The notes beneath the pieces are model-generated. The model saw only the letters and a program-made list of their open reading frames with translations, was not told the DNA's origin and made no database searches. From contig NZ_CP030051.1 in assembly GCF_004114975.1 (NCBI RefSeq), positions 62,001 through 126,000 on the forward strand: 64,000 nucleotides of DNA. The letters are read 5' to 3'. Each line of letters opens with the position of its first letter. Position 1 is the stretch's first letter. This DNA is from Bradyrhizobium guangdongense. GTDB lineage: Bacteria; Pseudomonadota; Alphaproteobacteria; Rhizobiales; Xanthobacteraceae. Shown piece by piece: positions 18,038 through 25,865 of the stretch. Made by a program: the position numbers and the translations under genes.

Positions 18038-18040
18038 GGG

Positions 18041-18057
18041 TGATAGCATCGCTATCA
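18041..18057. promoter_or_regulatory. Perfect inverted repeat TGATAGC-ATC-GCTATCA (candidate operator 2)
   Basis: Seven-base arms are perfect around a 3-nt centre, ending 20 bp before the coaBC ATG. The half-site TGATAGC(A) resembles the TGATAGCA/TGCTATCA half-sites that I recall for the gonococcal FitAB operator. The downstream gene encodes a FitA-like ribbon-helix-helix domain, which makes autoregulation plausible. Spacing differs from the FitAB site. Confidence 0.6.
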
Positions 18058-18077
18058 TTCCGTGCTGGAGGGGCGTC

Positions 18078-19526
18078 ATGGCAAGCCTGACCATCCGCAA
18101 GCTCGACGACGCCGTCAAAACCTATTTGCGGCTGCGATCGGCGAGGAATCGCCGGTCGGTGGAGGAAGAGGTTCGAGTCATCCTGCGGGAGCTGATCGAG
18201 GGCCGCGAGGAGCCGCTGACGCCGTTTTCGGCGCCTCCCGCACCATCCGGCGTCCCGGCGCCCCAGCGCACCGGCGCCCTCCCCGAGGCCAGCGTCACCC
18301 TGATCATCGGGGGCGGCATCGCCGCCTACAAGTCGCTCGATCTGATCCGCCGGCTGAAGGAGCGCCGCATCGAGGTCCGCTGCGTGCTGACCAAAGCGGC
18401 GCAGCAATTCGTCACGCCGATGGCTGCAAGCGCGCTGTCGCATGAGCGCGTCCATACCGACTTGTTCGACCCCCAGAGCGAGTTCGACGCCGGCCATATC
18501 CGGCTGGCGCGCGACTGCGATCTGATCGTGGTGGCGCCGGCCACCGCCGATTTGATGGCGAAGATGGCGAACGGCCATGCCGACGATCTCGCCAGCGCGA
18601 TCCTGCTCGCGACCAACAGAAAAATCCTGCTGGCGCCGGCGATGAATCCGCTGATGTGGAACAACGCCGCCACCCGCCGCAACGTCGCGCAGCTGCAGCG
18701 CGACGGCGTGGTGCTGATCGGCCCCAATTCCGGCGAGATGGCCGAAGCCGGCGAAGCTGGCATCGGCCGCATGTCGGAGGCGATCGAAATCGCCAACGCC
18801 GCCGAGAAATTGCTGCGGCCGCCGGTGCCGCGGCCGCTCGCCGGCAAGCGCGTGCTGATCACGGCGGGACCCACCCACGAGCCGATCGATCCGGTGCGCT
18901 ATATCGCCAATCGCTCCTCCGGCAAGCAGGGCTTTGCCATTGCCGCCGCTGCGCAGGCCGCGGGCGCCGAGGTGGTCCTGGTGAGCGGCCCGGTCGATCT
19001 CGATGATCCCGCCGGCGTCACCGTGAAGCACGTGGAATCGGCGCGGCAAATGCTGGAGCAGGTGCAATCCGCGCTGCCCGCCGACATCGCGATCTTCGCC
19101 GCCGCCGTCGCCGACTGGCGCGTCGCCAATGAAGGCGAGCAGAAGCTGAAGAAGACGTCAGCCGGCATGCCGCCGCTTCAGCTGGTCGAGAACCCCGATA
19201 TCCTCGCCACGATCTCCAAGCTCACTGAAAAGCGCCCGCCGCTGGTGATCGGCTTCGCCGCCGAGACCGAGCATCTCATCGAGAATGCCAAGACCAAGCT
19301 CGCCCGCAAGGGCTGCGACTGGATCGTCGCCAACGACGTCTCGCCCGCCACAGGCGTGATGGGCGGCGACCGCAACACCGTGCACCTCATCAGCAAGAAT
19401 GCCGAGAACAACAACGAGATCACAGTTGATTCCTGGCCTGTCATGACCAAGGAACAGGTCGCGATCGAGCTGGTCGCGCATATCGTGAAAAGCGCGACCA
19501 AGAAATCTCCGGAGCCGGCATCTTGA
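18078..19526 (+). CDS. coaBC: CoaBC with N-terminal FitA-like ribbon-helix-helix domain
   Basis: A 482-residue bifunctional enzyme. Residues 1-42 ([20 protein letters not shown], then [15 protein letters not shown]) read like the FitA/VapB-type RHH antitoxin DNA-binding fold: a short strand then two helices. A Pro/Ala-rich linker (45-70) leads to CoaC (about 72-250: [16 protein letters not shown], active-site H140 in [17 protein letters not shown] at 187-194) and CoaB (about 255-482: [25 protein letters not shown]). It decarboxylates and ligates in the conversion of 4'-phosphopantothenate to phosphopantetheine. The CoaC Cys (ACGxxGxGRM in E. coli) is absent: [19 protein letters not shown] lies 6 bases before the ATG. 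The frame is continuous with no alternative start before CoaC, so the fusion is real in this sequence. dut overlaps by four bases. Confidence 0.92.
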   Translation: MASLTIRKLDDAVKTYLRLRSARNRRSVEEEVRVILRELIEGREEPLTPFSAPPAPSGVPAPQRTGALPEASVTLIIGGGIAAYKSLDLIRRLKERRIEVRCVLTKAAQQFVTPMAASALSHERVHTDLFDPQSEFDAGHIRLARDCDLIVVAPATADLMAKMANGHADDLASAILLATNRKILLAPAMNPLMWNNAATRRNVAQLQRDGVVLIGPNSGEMAEAGEAGIGRMSEAIEIANAAEKLLRPPVPRPLAGKRVLITAGPTHEPIDPVRYIANRSSGKQGFAIAAAAQAAGAEVVLVSGPVDLDDPAGVTVKHVESARQMLEQVQSALPADIAIFAAAVADWRVANEGEQKLKKTSAGMPPLQLVENPDILATISKLTEKRPPLVIGFAAETEHLIENAKTKLARKGCDWIVANDVSPATGVMGGDRNTVHLISKNAENNNEITVDSWPVMTKEQVAIELVAHIVKSATKKSPEPAS

Positions 19527-19981
19527 GCAACAAAGTCACGGTCGAACTGCAGCGCCTGCCTCATGCGGAAGGCTTGGCCCTGCCGACCTATCAAACCGCG
19601 CAGGCCGCCGGCCTCGATTTGATGGCGGCGGTGCCGGAGGGCGAGCCGATCACGCTCGCGCCGGGCCAATACGCGCTGGTGCCGACCGGGCTGGCGATTG
19701 CCTTGCCGCCGGGACACGAGGCCCAGGTGCGGCCGCGCTCCGGGCTTGCCGCCAAGCACGGCGTCACCGTGCTGAACACGCCCGGCACCATCGACGCCGA
19801 CTATCGCGGCGAGATCAAGGTGATCCTGATCAACCACGGCGCCAGCCCGTTCGTGATCAAGCGCGGCGAGCGCATCGCGCAGATGGTGATCGCGCCGGTG
19901 CTTCAGGCCACGCTGGTTCCCGTGGCCACACTGTCCTCGACCGATCGTGGCGCCGGTGGGTTTGGGTCGACGGGGCGGTAA
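19523..19981 (+). CDS. dut: Deoxyuridine 5'-triphosphate nucleotidohydrolase, Dut
   Basis: A 152-residue trimeric dUTPase that converts dUTP to dUMP and pyrophosphate. The five family motifs are readable: AAGLDLMAA (1), [18 protein letters not shown] (2 and 3, with the catalytic Asp in [10 protein letters not shown]), [12 protein letters not shown] (4) and [12 protein letters not shown] at the C terminus (5). The start is a TTG that overlaps the coaBC stop (TTGA), so expression is coupled to coaBC, a pairing seen in many proteobacteria (coaBC-dut). No other in-frame start before motif 1 fits as well. Confidence 0.96.
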   Translation: MSNKVTVELQRLPHAEGLALPTYQTAQAAGLDLMAAVPEGEPITLAPGQYALVPTGLAIALPPGHEAQVRPRSGLAAKHGVTVLNTPGTIDADYRGEIKVILINHGASPFVIKRGERIAQMVIAPVLQATLVPVATLSSTDRGAGGFGSTGR

Positions 19982-20017
19982 GTCGCATCGAGCTCAATCG
20001 ACCGCCGCGCTCTCTCC

Positions 20018-20158
20018 GTTCCCTCCCCCCTTGTGGGGGAGGGGCAGGGAGGGGGGCCACACGAGGATTCTCTCCGCCGTACCGCTAGCGCTGCATCATC
20101 AGCACCTTTTGCTTGGCTACCCCCCTCCCTAACCGTCCCCCACAAGGGGGGAGGGAAC
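20018..20158. repeat. 141-bp element with perfect 23-bp terminal inverted repeats
   Basis: The left arm (20018-20040) and right arm (20136-20158) are perfect inverted copies; the core of the right arm is TCCCCCACAAGGGGGGAGGG. An inner imperfect pair GCAGGGAGGGGGG/CCCCCCTCCCTAA extends the symmetry. The centre is about 95 bp of unrelated sequence without an ORF. This is a MITE-like palindromic element; G-runs could also form quadruplexes. The rest of the dut-divL gap (19982-20381) shows no gene. Confidence 0.75.
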
Positions 20159-20381
20159 CTACCTGCGTTGGAGCGCGATCGAGTCTCATCCGCATCGGCT
20201 GACGCGCAGTCTCATCCGCGGAATTACGTGACGCCGGAACTCCACACTCGGCATTTTTGTAAGACCGCCTTTGCGTTCACGATCTGGACTCTTACCGGTG
20301 GAGTCGCGGTGAGGGTATTGTCTTTTGATTCGCGCGCGGCGGGGGTCGCCGCGCGTAAATTCGTGCGGTCTTGGGGCAACT

Positions 20382-22886
20382 ATGTCAGGCGTGATCGTGT
20401 CGATGCGTCGGACGCTGTTGTCGTGCACATCGTTGGCGCGCAACAGCTTGTTGGGAGGCGCTCTCGCAGCGCTGCTGCCGGCTGAGCCGGCGAAAGCCTC
20501 CGACCTTGTCGATACACTCTCGATATTGCTGGATTTCAACCGGCAGGAGCTCGCGGTGCTGGCCACTGCGCTGGCCTTGCTCGGCTTCTCGGTCATGGCT
20601 GCGATCCTCTTGATGCGCACGCGCGTGCGCACCGCCAAGAGCGAGGCGGCGTTGCGCGGGCGAATCAGGGAACTCCAGTTGCAGGCCGACCGCTTCGGCG
20701 CGCTGCTGTTCGCCGAACCGCAGGTCCTGATCTCCTGGCCGGCCGGCGACGATCGCGCGCAGATCTCCGGCGATATCTCCATGGTGCTGCCGCGTGATTC
20801 GTCGCCGCAGCGCGTGCTCGCCTTTGGAACCTGGCTGCCGCCGGAACCGGCGCTGCAGATGGATCACGCCGTCGATCACTTGCGCGAACGCGGCGACGGT
20901 TTCCAGCTGACGCTGACCACCGCCAACGGCCATACGCTGGAAGCGATCGGCCGCGCCATCGGCGGCCAGGCCATTGTCCGGATTCGCGAATTGTCCGGTC
21001 TGCGGCGCGACCTGGCCGAGACCAATCTGCGCTACAGGGCGCTCTCCGACGAAACCGAGATGCTGCGCGGCTTCGCCGCAGCTAGCCCGTGGCCGATCTG
21101 GGCCAAGGGCGAGAACGGCGCGCTGACCTTTGCCAACCCGGCCTATGTCCGCGCCACCGAGGCGACCAGCATCGCTGACGCCCAGGACCGCAAGCTCGAG
21201 CTGCTCGACAGCGCCGACCGCACCGCCATGGAGCGCGGCCTGAAAGAGGCTGCGAGTTTTACCTCGCGCCTGCCGATCGTGATCGGCGGCGAGCGCCGCA
21301 TGTACGACGTGCGCGCCGTCAATGTCGGCCATGGCAGCGTCGGCGTCGCGATCGATGCCAGCGAGGCCGATGCGCTGAGCGCGGCGCTGGTGCGGATGGC
21401 GGAGGCGCATCGCCGCACGCTCGACCAGCTCTCGTCGGGCGTTGCCGTGTTCGACGGCCAGCGCCGGCTCGCCTTCTACAACGATTCCTACCGCCGGCTG
21501 TGGGATCTCGACCGCAGCTTCCTCGACACCCACCCCGACGATTCCAGCGTGCTCGACCAGCTCCGCGCCGCGCGCAAATTGCCGGAGCAACCGGACTTCC
21601 GCGCCTGGAAGGCCAAGCTGCACGAGGCCTACCACGCGGTCGAGGCCGCCAAGGACACCTGGTACCTGCCCGATGGCCGCGCGCTGTCGGTCGTGACCAC
21701 GCCCAATCCCGAGGGCGGCGTCACCTATCTGTTCGACGACGTCACCGAAAGCCTCGAGCTCGCCCGCCGCTTCGACGGCATGATCCGGGTCCAGCGCGAG
21801 ACGCTCGACAGCCTCGCCGAGGGCGTCGCCGTGTTCGGCAGCAACGGCAAGGCGCAGCTGTTCAATCCGGCGTTCCTGAGGATGTGGAAGCTCTCGAACG
21901 ATTCCATGCGCGAGGAGCCGCACATCCAGACCGTCGAAGGCTGGTGCCACCAGCTCTTCGACGACCCCGCGGTCTGGCGCCAGATCCGCGAGGCCATCAC
22001 CTCGATCGAGAACCGCGCCGACGTACCGCTGAAGCTGGAGCGCAAGGACGGCAGCGTGCTCGACGGCATGATCCGTCCGCTGCACGACGGCGCCACCATG
22101 CTGACCTTCCTCGACATCACCGACACCGAGAATGTCGAGCGCGCGCTGCGCGAGCGCAACGAGGCGCTGGAAGCCGCCGACCAGATGAAGGTGGATTTCG
22201 TCCACCACGTCTCCTACGAGCTGCGCTCGCCGCTCACCACCATCATCGGCTTCGCGCATTTCCTCAGCGACCCCTCGACCGGGCCGCTGACGCCGAAGCA
22301 GGCCGAATATCTCGACTACGTCACCAAATCGACCAACGCGCTGCTGGCGCTGACCAACAACATCCTCGATCTCGCCACCATCGACGCCGGGGCCATGAAG
22401 CTGGAGCTCGGCCCGGTCGACGTCAGCAAGACCATCGAGCTCGCCGCCGAAGGCATCCAGGACCGGCTCGCCACCGACCGCATCCGCCTCAAGGTCGAAA
22501 TCGCGCCCAACGTCGGCAGCTTCATCGGGGACGAGAAGCGCGTGGTGCAGGTGCTCTATAATCTGCTCGCCAACGCAGTCGGCTTCTCGCCGCAGGATTC
22601 CACCGTCGGCATCAGCGCGCGCCGCACCGAGCACAGCGTGGTCTTCATTGTGACAGATTCCGGACCTGGAATACCCGCCGACATGAAGGACAAGGTGTTC
22701 AACTGGTTCGAAAGCCGCTCCCAGGGCTCGCGTCATCGCGGCGCCGGGCTCGGCCTGTCGCTGGTGCGCTCCTTCGTCGAGCTGCATGGCGGCAAGGTGC
22801 AGGTGGATTCGGTCGTCGGCAAAGGCACGGTCGTCACTTGCGACTTCCCGACCGACCAGGCGGCGCATCGCGACGCCGCCGAATGA
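20382..22886 (+). CDS. divL: DivL-type sensor 'kinase' with Tyr at the phosphorylation site
   Basis: An 834-residue membrane protein. Residues about 57-78 form one transmembrane helix (ELAVLATALALLGFSVMAAI). Three to four PAS-like segments follow (about 195-580; e.g. MRGFAAASPWPIWAKGENG-like and LDQLSSGVAVFDGQRRLAFY). The dimerisation helix has VSYELRSPLTTIIGF, where Tyr612 replaces the phospho-accepting His, the hallmark of DivL. The catalytic domain keeps N, G1 (TDSGPGIP) and G2 (GAGLGLSLV) boxes. In Caulobacter DivL binds the response regulator DivK and controls the CckA-CtrA pathway at a pole; that role is inferred here. The ATG at 20382 is preceded by GGGG; a TTG at 20325 is less likely. 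Its stop overlaps the tsaE-amgK start (ATGA). Confidence 0.9.
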   Translation: MSGVIVSMRRTLLSCTSLARNSLLGGALAALLPAEPAKASDLVDTLSILLDFNRQELAVLATALALLGFSVMAAILLMRTRVRTAKSEAALRGRIRELQLQADRFGALLFAEPQVLISWPAGDDRAQISGDISMVLPRDSSPQRVLAFGTWLPPEPALQMDHAVDHLRERGDGFQLTLTTANGHTLEAIGRAIGGQAIVRIRELSGLRRDLAETNLRYRALSDETEMLRGFAAASPWPIWAKGENGALTFANPAYVRATEATSIADAQDRKLELLDSADRTAMERGLKEAASFTSRLPIVIGGERRMYDVRAVNVGHGSVGVAIDASEADALSAALVRMAEAHRRTLDQLSSGVAVFDGQRRLAFYNDSYRRLWDLDRSFLDTHPDDSSVLDQLRAARKLPEQPDFRAWKAKLHEAYHAVEAAKDTWYLPDGRALSVVTTPNPEGGVTYLFDDVTESLELARRFDGMIRVQRETLDSLAEGVAVFGSNGKAQLFNPAFLRMWKLSNDSMREEPHIQTVEGWCHQLFDDPAVWRQIREAITSIENRADVPLKLERKDGSVLDGMIRPLHDGATMLTFLDITDTENVERALRERNEALEAADQMKVDFVHHVSYELRSPLTTIIGFAHFLSDPSTGPLTPKQAEYLDYVTKSTNALLALTNNILDLATIDAGAMKLELGPVDVSKTIELAAEGIQDRLATDRIRLKVEIAPNVGSFIGDEKRVVQVLYNLLANAVGFSPQDSTVGISARRTEHSVVFIVTDSGPGIPADMKDKVFNWFESRSQGSRHRGAGLGLSLVRSFVELHGGKVQVDSVVGKGTVVTCDFPTDQAAHRDAAE

Positions 22887-24403
22887 GCGAACCAGCCACA
22901 CTCTCCGTTGCGCTCCAAGACGAGACGGCGACTGCGCAATTGATGGCCGACCTCGCGCTCCTGATCGGCCCCGGCGACACCATCACGCTGACGGGCGATC
23001 TCGGCGCCGGGAAAACCGCGGCCGCGCGCAGCCTGATCCGCTATCTCGCCGGCGACGACGGGCTGGAAGTGCCGAGCCCGACCTTCACGCTGGTGCAGGG
23101 CTACGAGCTGCCGGCATTTCCTGTCATGCATGCCGACCTCTACCGTGTGGAAGATGAAGGCGAGCTCGAGGAGATCGGGCTGTCGCCCTTGCCCGACGCC
23201 ACGCTGGTGCTGATCGAATGGCCCGAGCGCGCGCCATCGGCGATGCCCGAAGACCGCATCGATATCGCGCTGACGCATCGCCCGGAGCTGGGATCGACGG
23301 CGCGCGCCGCCGACATCACCGGCTACGGCAAGAGCGCCGCGACCATTGCGCGGCTGAAGTCCTTGCGCGAATTCCTCGACGCGTCAGGCTATCTCGACGC
23401 CGGCCGCAGACGCATGGCGGGTGATGCCTCGACGCGCTCCTATGCGCGCCTGTTCCGCGACGACGGCATCGTCATCCTCATGAACTCGCCGCAGCGCCCC
23501 GATGGCGCTGCGATCTACAATGGCAAGTCCTACAGCGCCGCGGTGCATCTCGCCGAGAACATCAAACCGTTCGTCGCGATCGACGAGGGCCTGCGCGCGC
23601 AGGGAATTTCCGCGCCGAAGATCCACCATGTCGATCTCGACCACGGCTTCCTGATCTCGGAAGATTTCGGCAGCGAAGGCGTGGTTGAAGGCAATCCGCC
23701 GCGGCCGATCCCCGAGCGCTATGAGGCGGCAACTGACGTGCTGGCCATGCTCCACGGAAGGTCGCTGCCGGAAACCCTGCCGCTGGACGGGCAGACCTAC
23801 ACGATTCCCGCTTTCGACACCGAGGCGCTGCTGATCGAGATCGGCTTGATGCCGGAATGGTACCTGCCCGACCGCAACGCGCCGCTGAGCGAGGCCAAGC
23901 GCGCGGAATTCTTCGCGATGTGGCGCGAATTGCTGAAGAAGCCGCTGGCCGCCCCGAAGACGTGGATCATCCGCGACTACCACTCGCCAAATCTGATCTG
24001 GCTCGCGGATCGCACCGGTATCGAGCGCGTCGGCGTGATCGATTTCCAGGACACCGTGCTCGGCCCGCGCTCCTACGACGTCGTGTCGCTGCTGCAGGAT
24101 GCGCGCATCGACGTGCCTGAAGCGCTCGAGCTGACGCTGCTGTCGCGCTACATCAAGGCGCGCCGCACCGAGGATGCAAGCTTCGATCCGGCCGGTTTTG
24201 CCGAGCTCTATGCCATCATGTCGGCGCAGCGCAACACGCGCCTGCTCGGCACTTTCGCCCGGCTCAACCGCCGCGACGGCAAGCCGCATTACCTGCGCCA
24301 TCAGCCGCGGATCTGGACCTATCTGCAGCGCTCCCTCGCCCATCCCGCGCTCGAGCCTTTGCGCGACTGGTACCTCGCCAACGTCCCGCCGCCCCAATCC
24401 TGA
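22883..24403 (+). CDS. tsaE-amgK: TsaE-AmgK fusion: tRNA t6A ATPase plus N-acetylmuramate/GlcNAc kinase
   Basis: A 506-residue two-domain protein. Residues 1-155 are TsaE (YjeE): Walker A GDLGAGKT (38-45), SPTFTLVQGY, and HADLYRVEDEGELEEIGL, supporting the TsaBDE threonylcarbamoyl-adenosine tRNA modification. From about residue 165 it is an aminoglycoside-phosphotransferase-fold sugar kinase: catalytic loop IIRDYHSPNLIWL and metal-binding GVIDFQDTVLGPRSYDVVSLL. This kinase type (AmgK) phosphorylates anomeric N-acetylmuramate in peptidoglycan recycling, and the following nucleotidyltransferase is MurU-like, which supports it. The start overlaps the divL stop. Fused or adjacent tsaE-amgK is common in Alphaproteobacteria. 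Substrate is inferred from context, not proven. Confidence 0.85.
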   Translation: MSEPATLSVALQDETATAQLMADLALLIGPGDTITLTGDLGAGKTAAARSLIRYLAGDDGLEVPSPTFTLVQGYELPAFPVMHADLYRVEDEGELEEIGLSPLPDATLVLIEWPERAPSAMPEDRIDIALTHRPELGSTARAADITGYGKSAATIARLKSLREFLDASGYLDAGRRRMAGDASTRSYARLFRDDGIVILMNSPQRPDGAAIYNGKSYSAAVHLAENIKPFVAIDEGLRAQGISAPKIHHVDLDHGFLISEDFGSEGVVEGNPPRPIPERYEAATDVLAMLHGRSLPETLPLDGQTYTIPAFDTEALLIEIGLMPEWYLPDRNAPLSEAKRAEFFAMWRELLKKPLAAPKTWIIRDYHSPNLIWLADRTGIERVGVIDFQDTVLGPRSYDVVSLLQDARIDVPEALELTLLSRYIKARRTEDASFDPAGFAELYAIMSAQRNTRLLGTFARLNRRDGKPHYLRHQPRIWTYLQRSLAHPALEPLRDWYLANVPPPQS

Positions 24404-24492
24404 AACAGGAACCGGTTTACCGGCTGTTAGCCATCGCACCGGTATCCTCGCCCGCGGGCAGCCGGATGAATACGGGGGCTGGAGCAGGGCAG

Positions 24493-24810
24493 ATGGCGGT
24501 CAAGGCGGACCATCGCGGGACCAACAGGGTCGTTTTCGAGCGTGGGGTACCGGCCCAGATGATGGGCATCGACGGCACCTGGCGGCGCGACTGCACCATG
24601 GAGGACGTCTCCGAGACCGGCGCCAAGCTGACCATCGACGGCTCCGTCGAGGGTCTGCACCTGAAGGAATTTTTCCTGGTGCTGTCGTCGACCGGGCTTG
24701 CGTACCGGCGTTGCGAACTGGCCTGGGTGAATGGCGACCAGATCGGCGTCAATTTCCTGAAAGCCGGCGACAAGAAGAAAAAGGCGCGTTCCACAGCCGC
24801 TGGGGCGTGA
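24493..24810 (+). CDS. PilZ-domain protein
   Basis: A 105-residue single-domain protein. The c-di-GMP-binding signature is visible as RGTNR (RxxxR) near the N terminus and DVSETGAKLTI (D/NxSxxG) about 30 residues later, followed by the beta-barrel strands ending WVNGDQIGVNFLKAG and a Lys-rich tail. The domain probably binds cyclic di-GMP and acts as an adaptor. I chose the ATG at 24493, with GGAG 9 bases upstream; an in-frame ATG at 24466 would add nine residues. It sits between tsaE-amgK and murU, so it may be co-transcribed with the cell-wall recycling genes, but no functional link is known to me. Confidence 0.85.
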   Translation: MAVKADHRGTNRVVFERGVPAQMMGIDGTWRRDCTMEDVSETGAKLTIDGSVEGLHLKEFFLVLSSTGLAYRRCELAWVNGDQIGVNFLKAGDKKKKARSTAAGA

Positions 24811-24932
24811 CGGCAACACACGTCGCACAACCGTCACGGCGGGTGGCTAAGGCGGTTCAGACGCGGTGCGGCGGGTCGGGGCCCGTGCTAGGCTGCCGCA
24901 AATAGAGACTTCGAGGTTCGAGAAAGCGAAGG

Positions 24933-25655
24933 ATGTCCGTCAAACCGACCAAAGCCATGGTGCTCGCCGCGGGGTTCGGCCTGCGCATGCGTCCGTTGAC
25001 GGATAAGATGCCGAAGCCGATGGTGCCGGTGGCGGGACAGCCGCTGCTCGACCACGTGCTCGACAAGCTGGCTCAGGCCGGCGTCGCCGAGGCCGTGGTC
25101 AACGTGCATTACCTGCCGGACCAGATCATCGAGCACACCGCAACCCGCCAGCATCCGCGCGTGATCATCTCGGACGAGCGCGACCAGGTGCTCGGCACCG
25201 GCGGCGGCGTGGTCAAGGCGCTGCCGCTGCTCGGCGACGCGCCGTTCTTCCACGTCAATTCCGACACGCTGTGGATCGACGGCGTGCGCTCCAACCTGGC
25301 GCGGCTCGCGGAAAATTTCGACCCGGACCGCATGGACATCCTGCTGCTGATGGCGCCGACGGCGACCAGCATCGGCTATGGCGGCCGCGGCGATTACGGC
25401 ATGCTGCCCGACGGCGCCCTGCGCAAGCGCAAGGAAAAAGAGATCGTCCCGTTCGTCTATGCCGGCGCCGCCATCCTGTCGCCCAGGATCTTCGAAGGCG
25501 CGCCGCAGGGCGAGTTCTCGCTGACCAGGATGTTCGACCGCGCCAATGAGCAGGAGCGCCTGTTCGGCCTGCGCCTCGACGGCGTCTGGATGCATGTCGG
25601 CACGCCCGACGCGGTGCACGCCGCGGAAGAGGCGTTTCTGGAGAGCGTGGCGTAG
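24933..25655 (+). CDS. murU: MurU-like N-acetylmuramate-1-phosphate uridylyltransferase
   Basis: A 240-residue nucleotidyltransferase. The sugar-nucleotide signature is VLAAGFGLRMRPLTDKMPKP (residues 10-29), followed by VPVAGQPLLDHVLDKL. HVNSDTLWIDG holds the metal-binding Asp. MurU makes UDP-MurNAc from MurNAc-1-phosphate in a recycling route that bypasses de novo synthesis, with AmgK supplying the phosphate. The upstream amgK partner at 22883 supports this assignment over a mannose-1-phosphate guanylyltransferase, which has the same fold. The frame starts after CGAAGGATG. The following 210 bases hold a palindromic repeat before addB. Confidence 0.82.
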   Translation: MSVKPTKAMVLAAGFGLRMRPLTDKMPKPMVPVAGQPLLDHVLDKLAQAGVAEAVVNVHYLPDQIIEHTATRQHPRVIISDERDQVLGTGGGVVKALPLLGDAPFFHVNSDTLWIDGVRSNLARLAENFDPDRMDILLLMAPTATSIGYGGRGDYGMLPDGALRKRKEKEIVPFVYAGAAILSPRIFEGAPQGEFSLTRMFDRANEQERLFGLRLDGVWMHVGTPDAVHAAEEAFLESVA

Positions 25656-25675
25656 GCCTGCCACGAAGACGGTGC

Positions 25676-25768
25676 CGTAGGGTGGGTAAAGGCGCACTGG
25701 CGCCGTGCCCACCATCTCTCTCGATCGCAGAAAATGCGTGGGCACGCTGCGCTTTGCCGACCCTACGA
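25676..25768. repeat. Palindromic repeat, TAGGGTGGG family
   Basis: CGTAGGGTGGGTAAAGGCGCA at the left and TGCGCTTTGCCGACCCTACG at the right form an interrupted inverted repeat with internal GTGCCCACC/GTGGGCAC arms. It lies between murU and addB and contains no ORF. Sequences with 'GTAGGGTGGG...' ends are a familiar interspersed hairpin type in Bradyrhizobium. Confidence 0.65.
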
Positions 25769-25865
25769 GACCGTTTCCCGCGAACAACGGGGACGACTTC
25801 ACCCCGCCCCATGACCATTTGAATCCGCGTCCCTATATTGCCTGATCCTTCGAATCAGGCAGACC

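Noticed and set aside
16290..19067. A 925-codon open frame on the minus strand opposite ubiB and coaBC
   Set aside because: Composition is the mirror of GC-rich codon bias on the plus strand, it has no domain I recognise, and three confident genes lie opposite it.
18006..19600. Possible toxin-antitoxin pair at the FitA-like domain
   Set aside because: The domain is in frame with CoaBC, and no PIN-domain toxin is encoded nearby on either strand.
22838..22882. Earlier start for tsaE-amgK at 22838
   Set aside because: The added residues are Arg-rich and unlike TsaE; the ATG at 22883 overlaps the divL stop and starts the family sequence.
20385..22901. An 838-codon open frame opposite divL
   Set aside because: Low-complexity Gly/Ala/Arg translation without motifs; it is a shadow of the divL codons.
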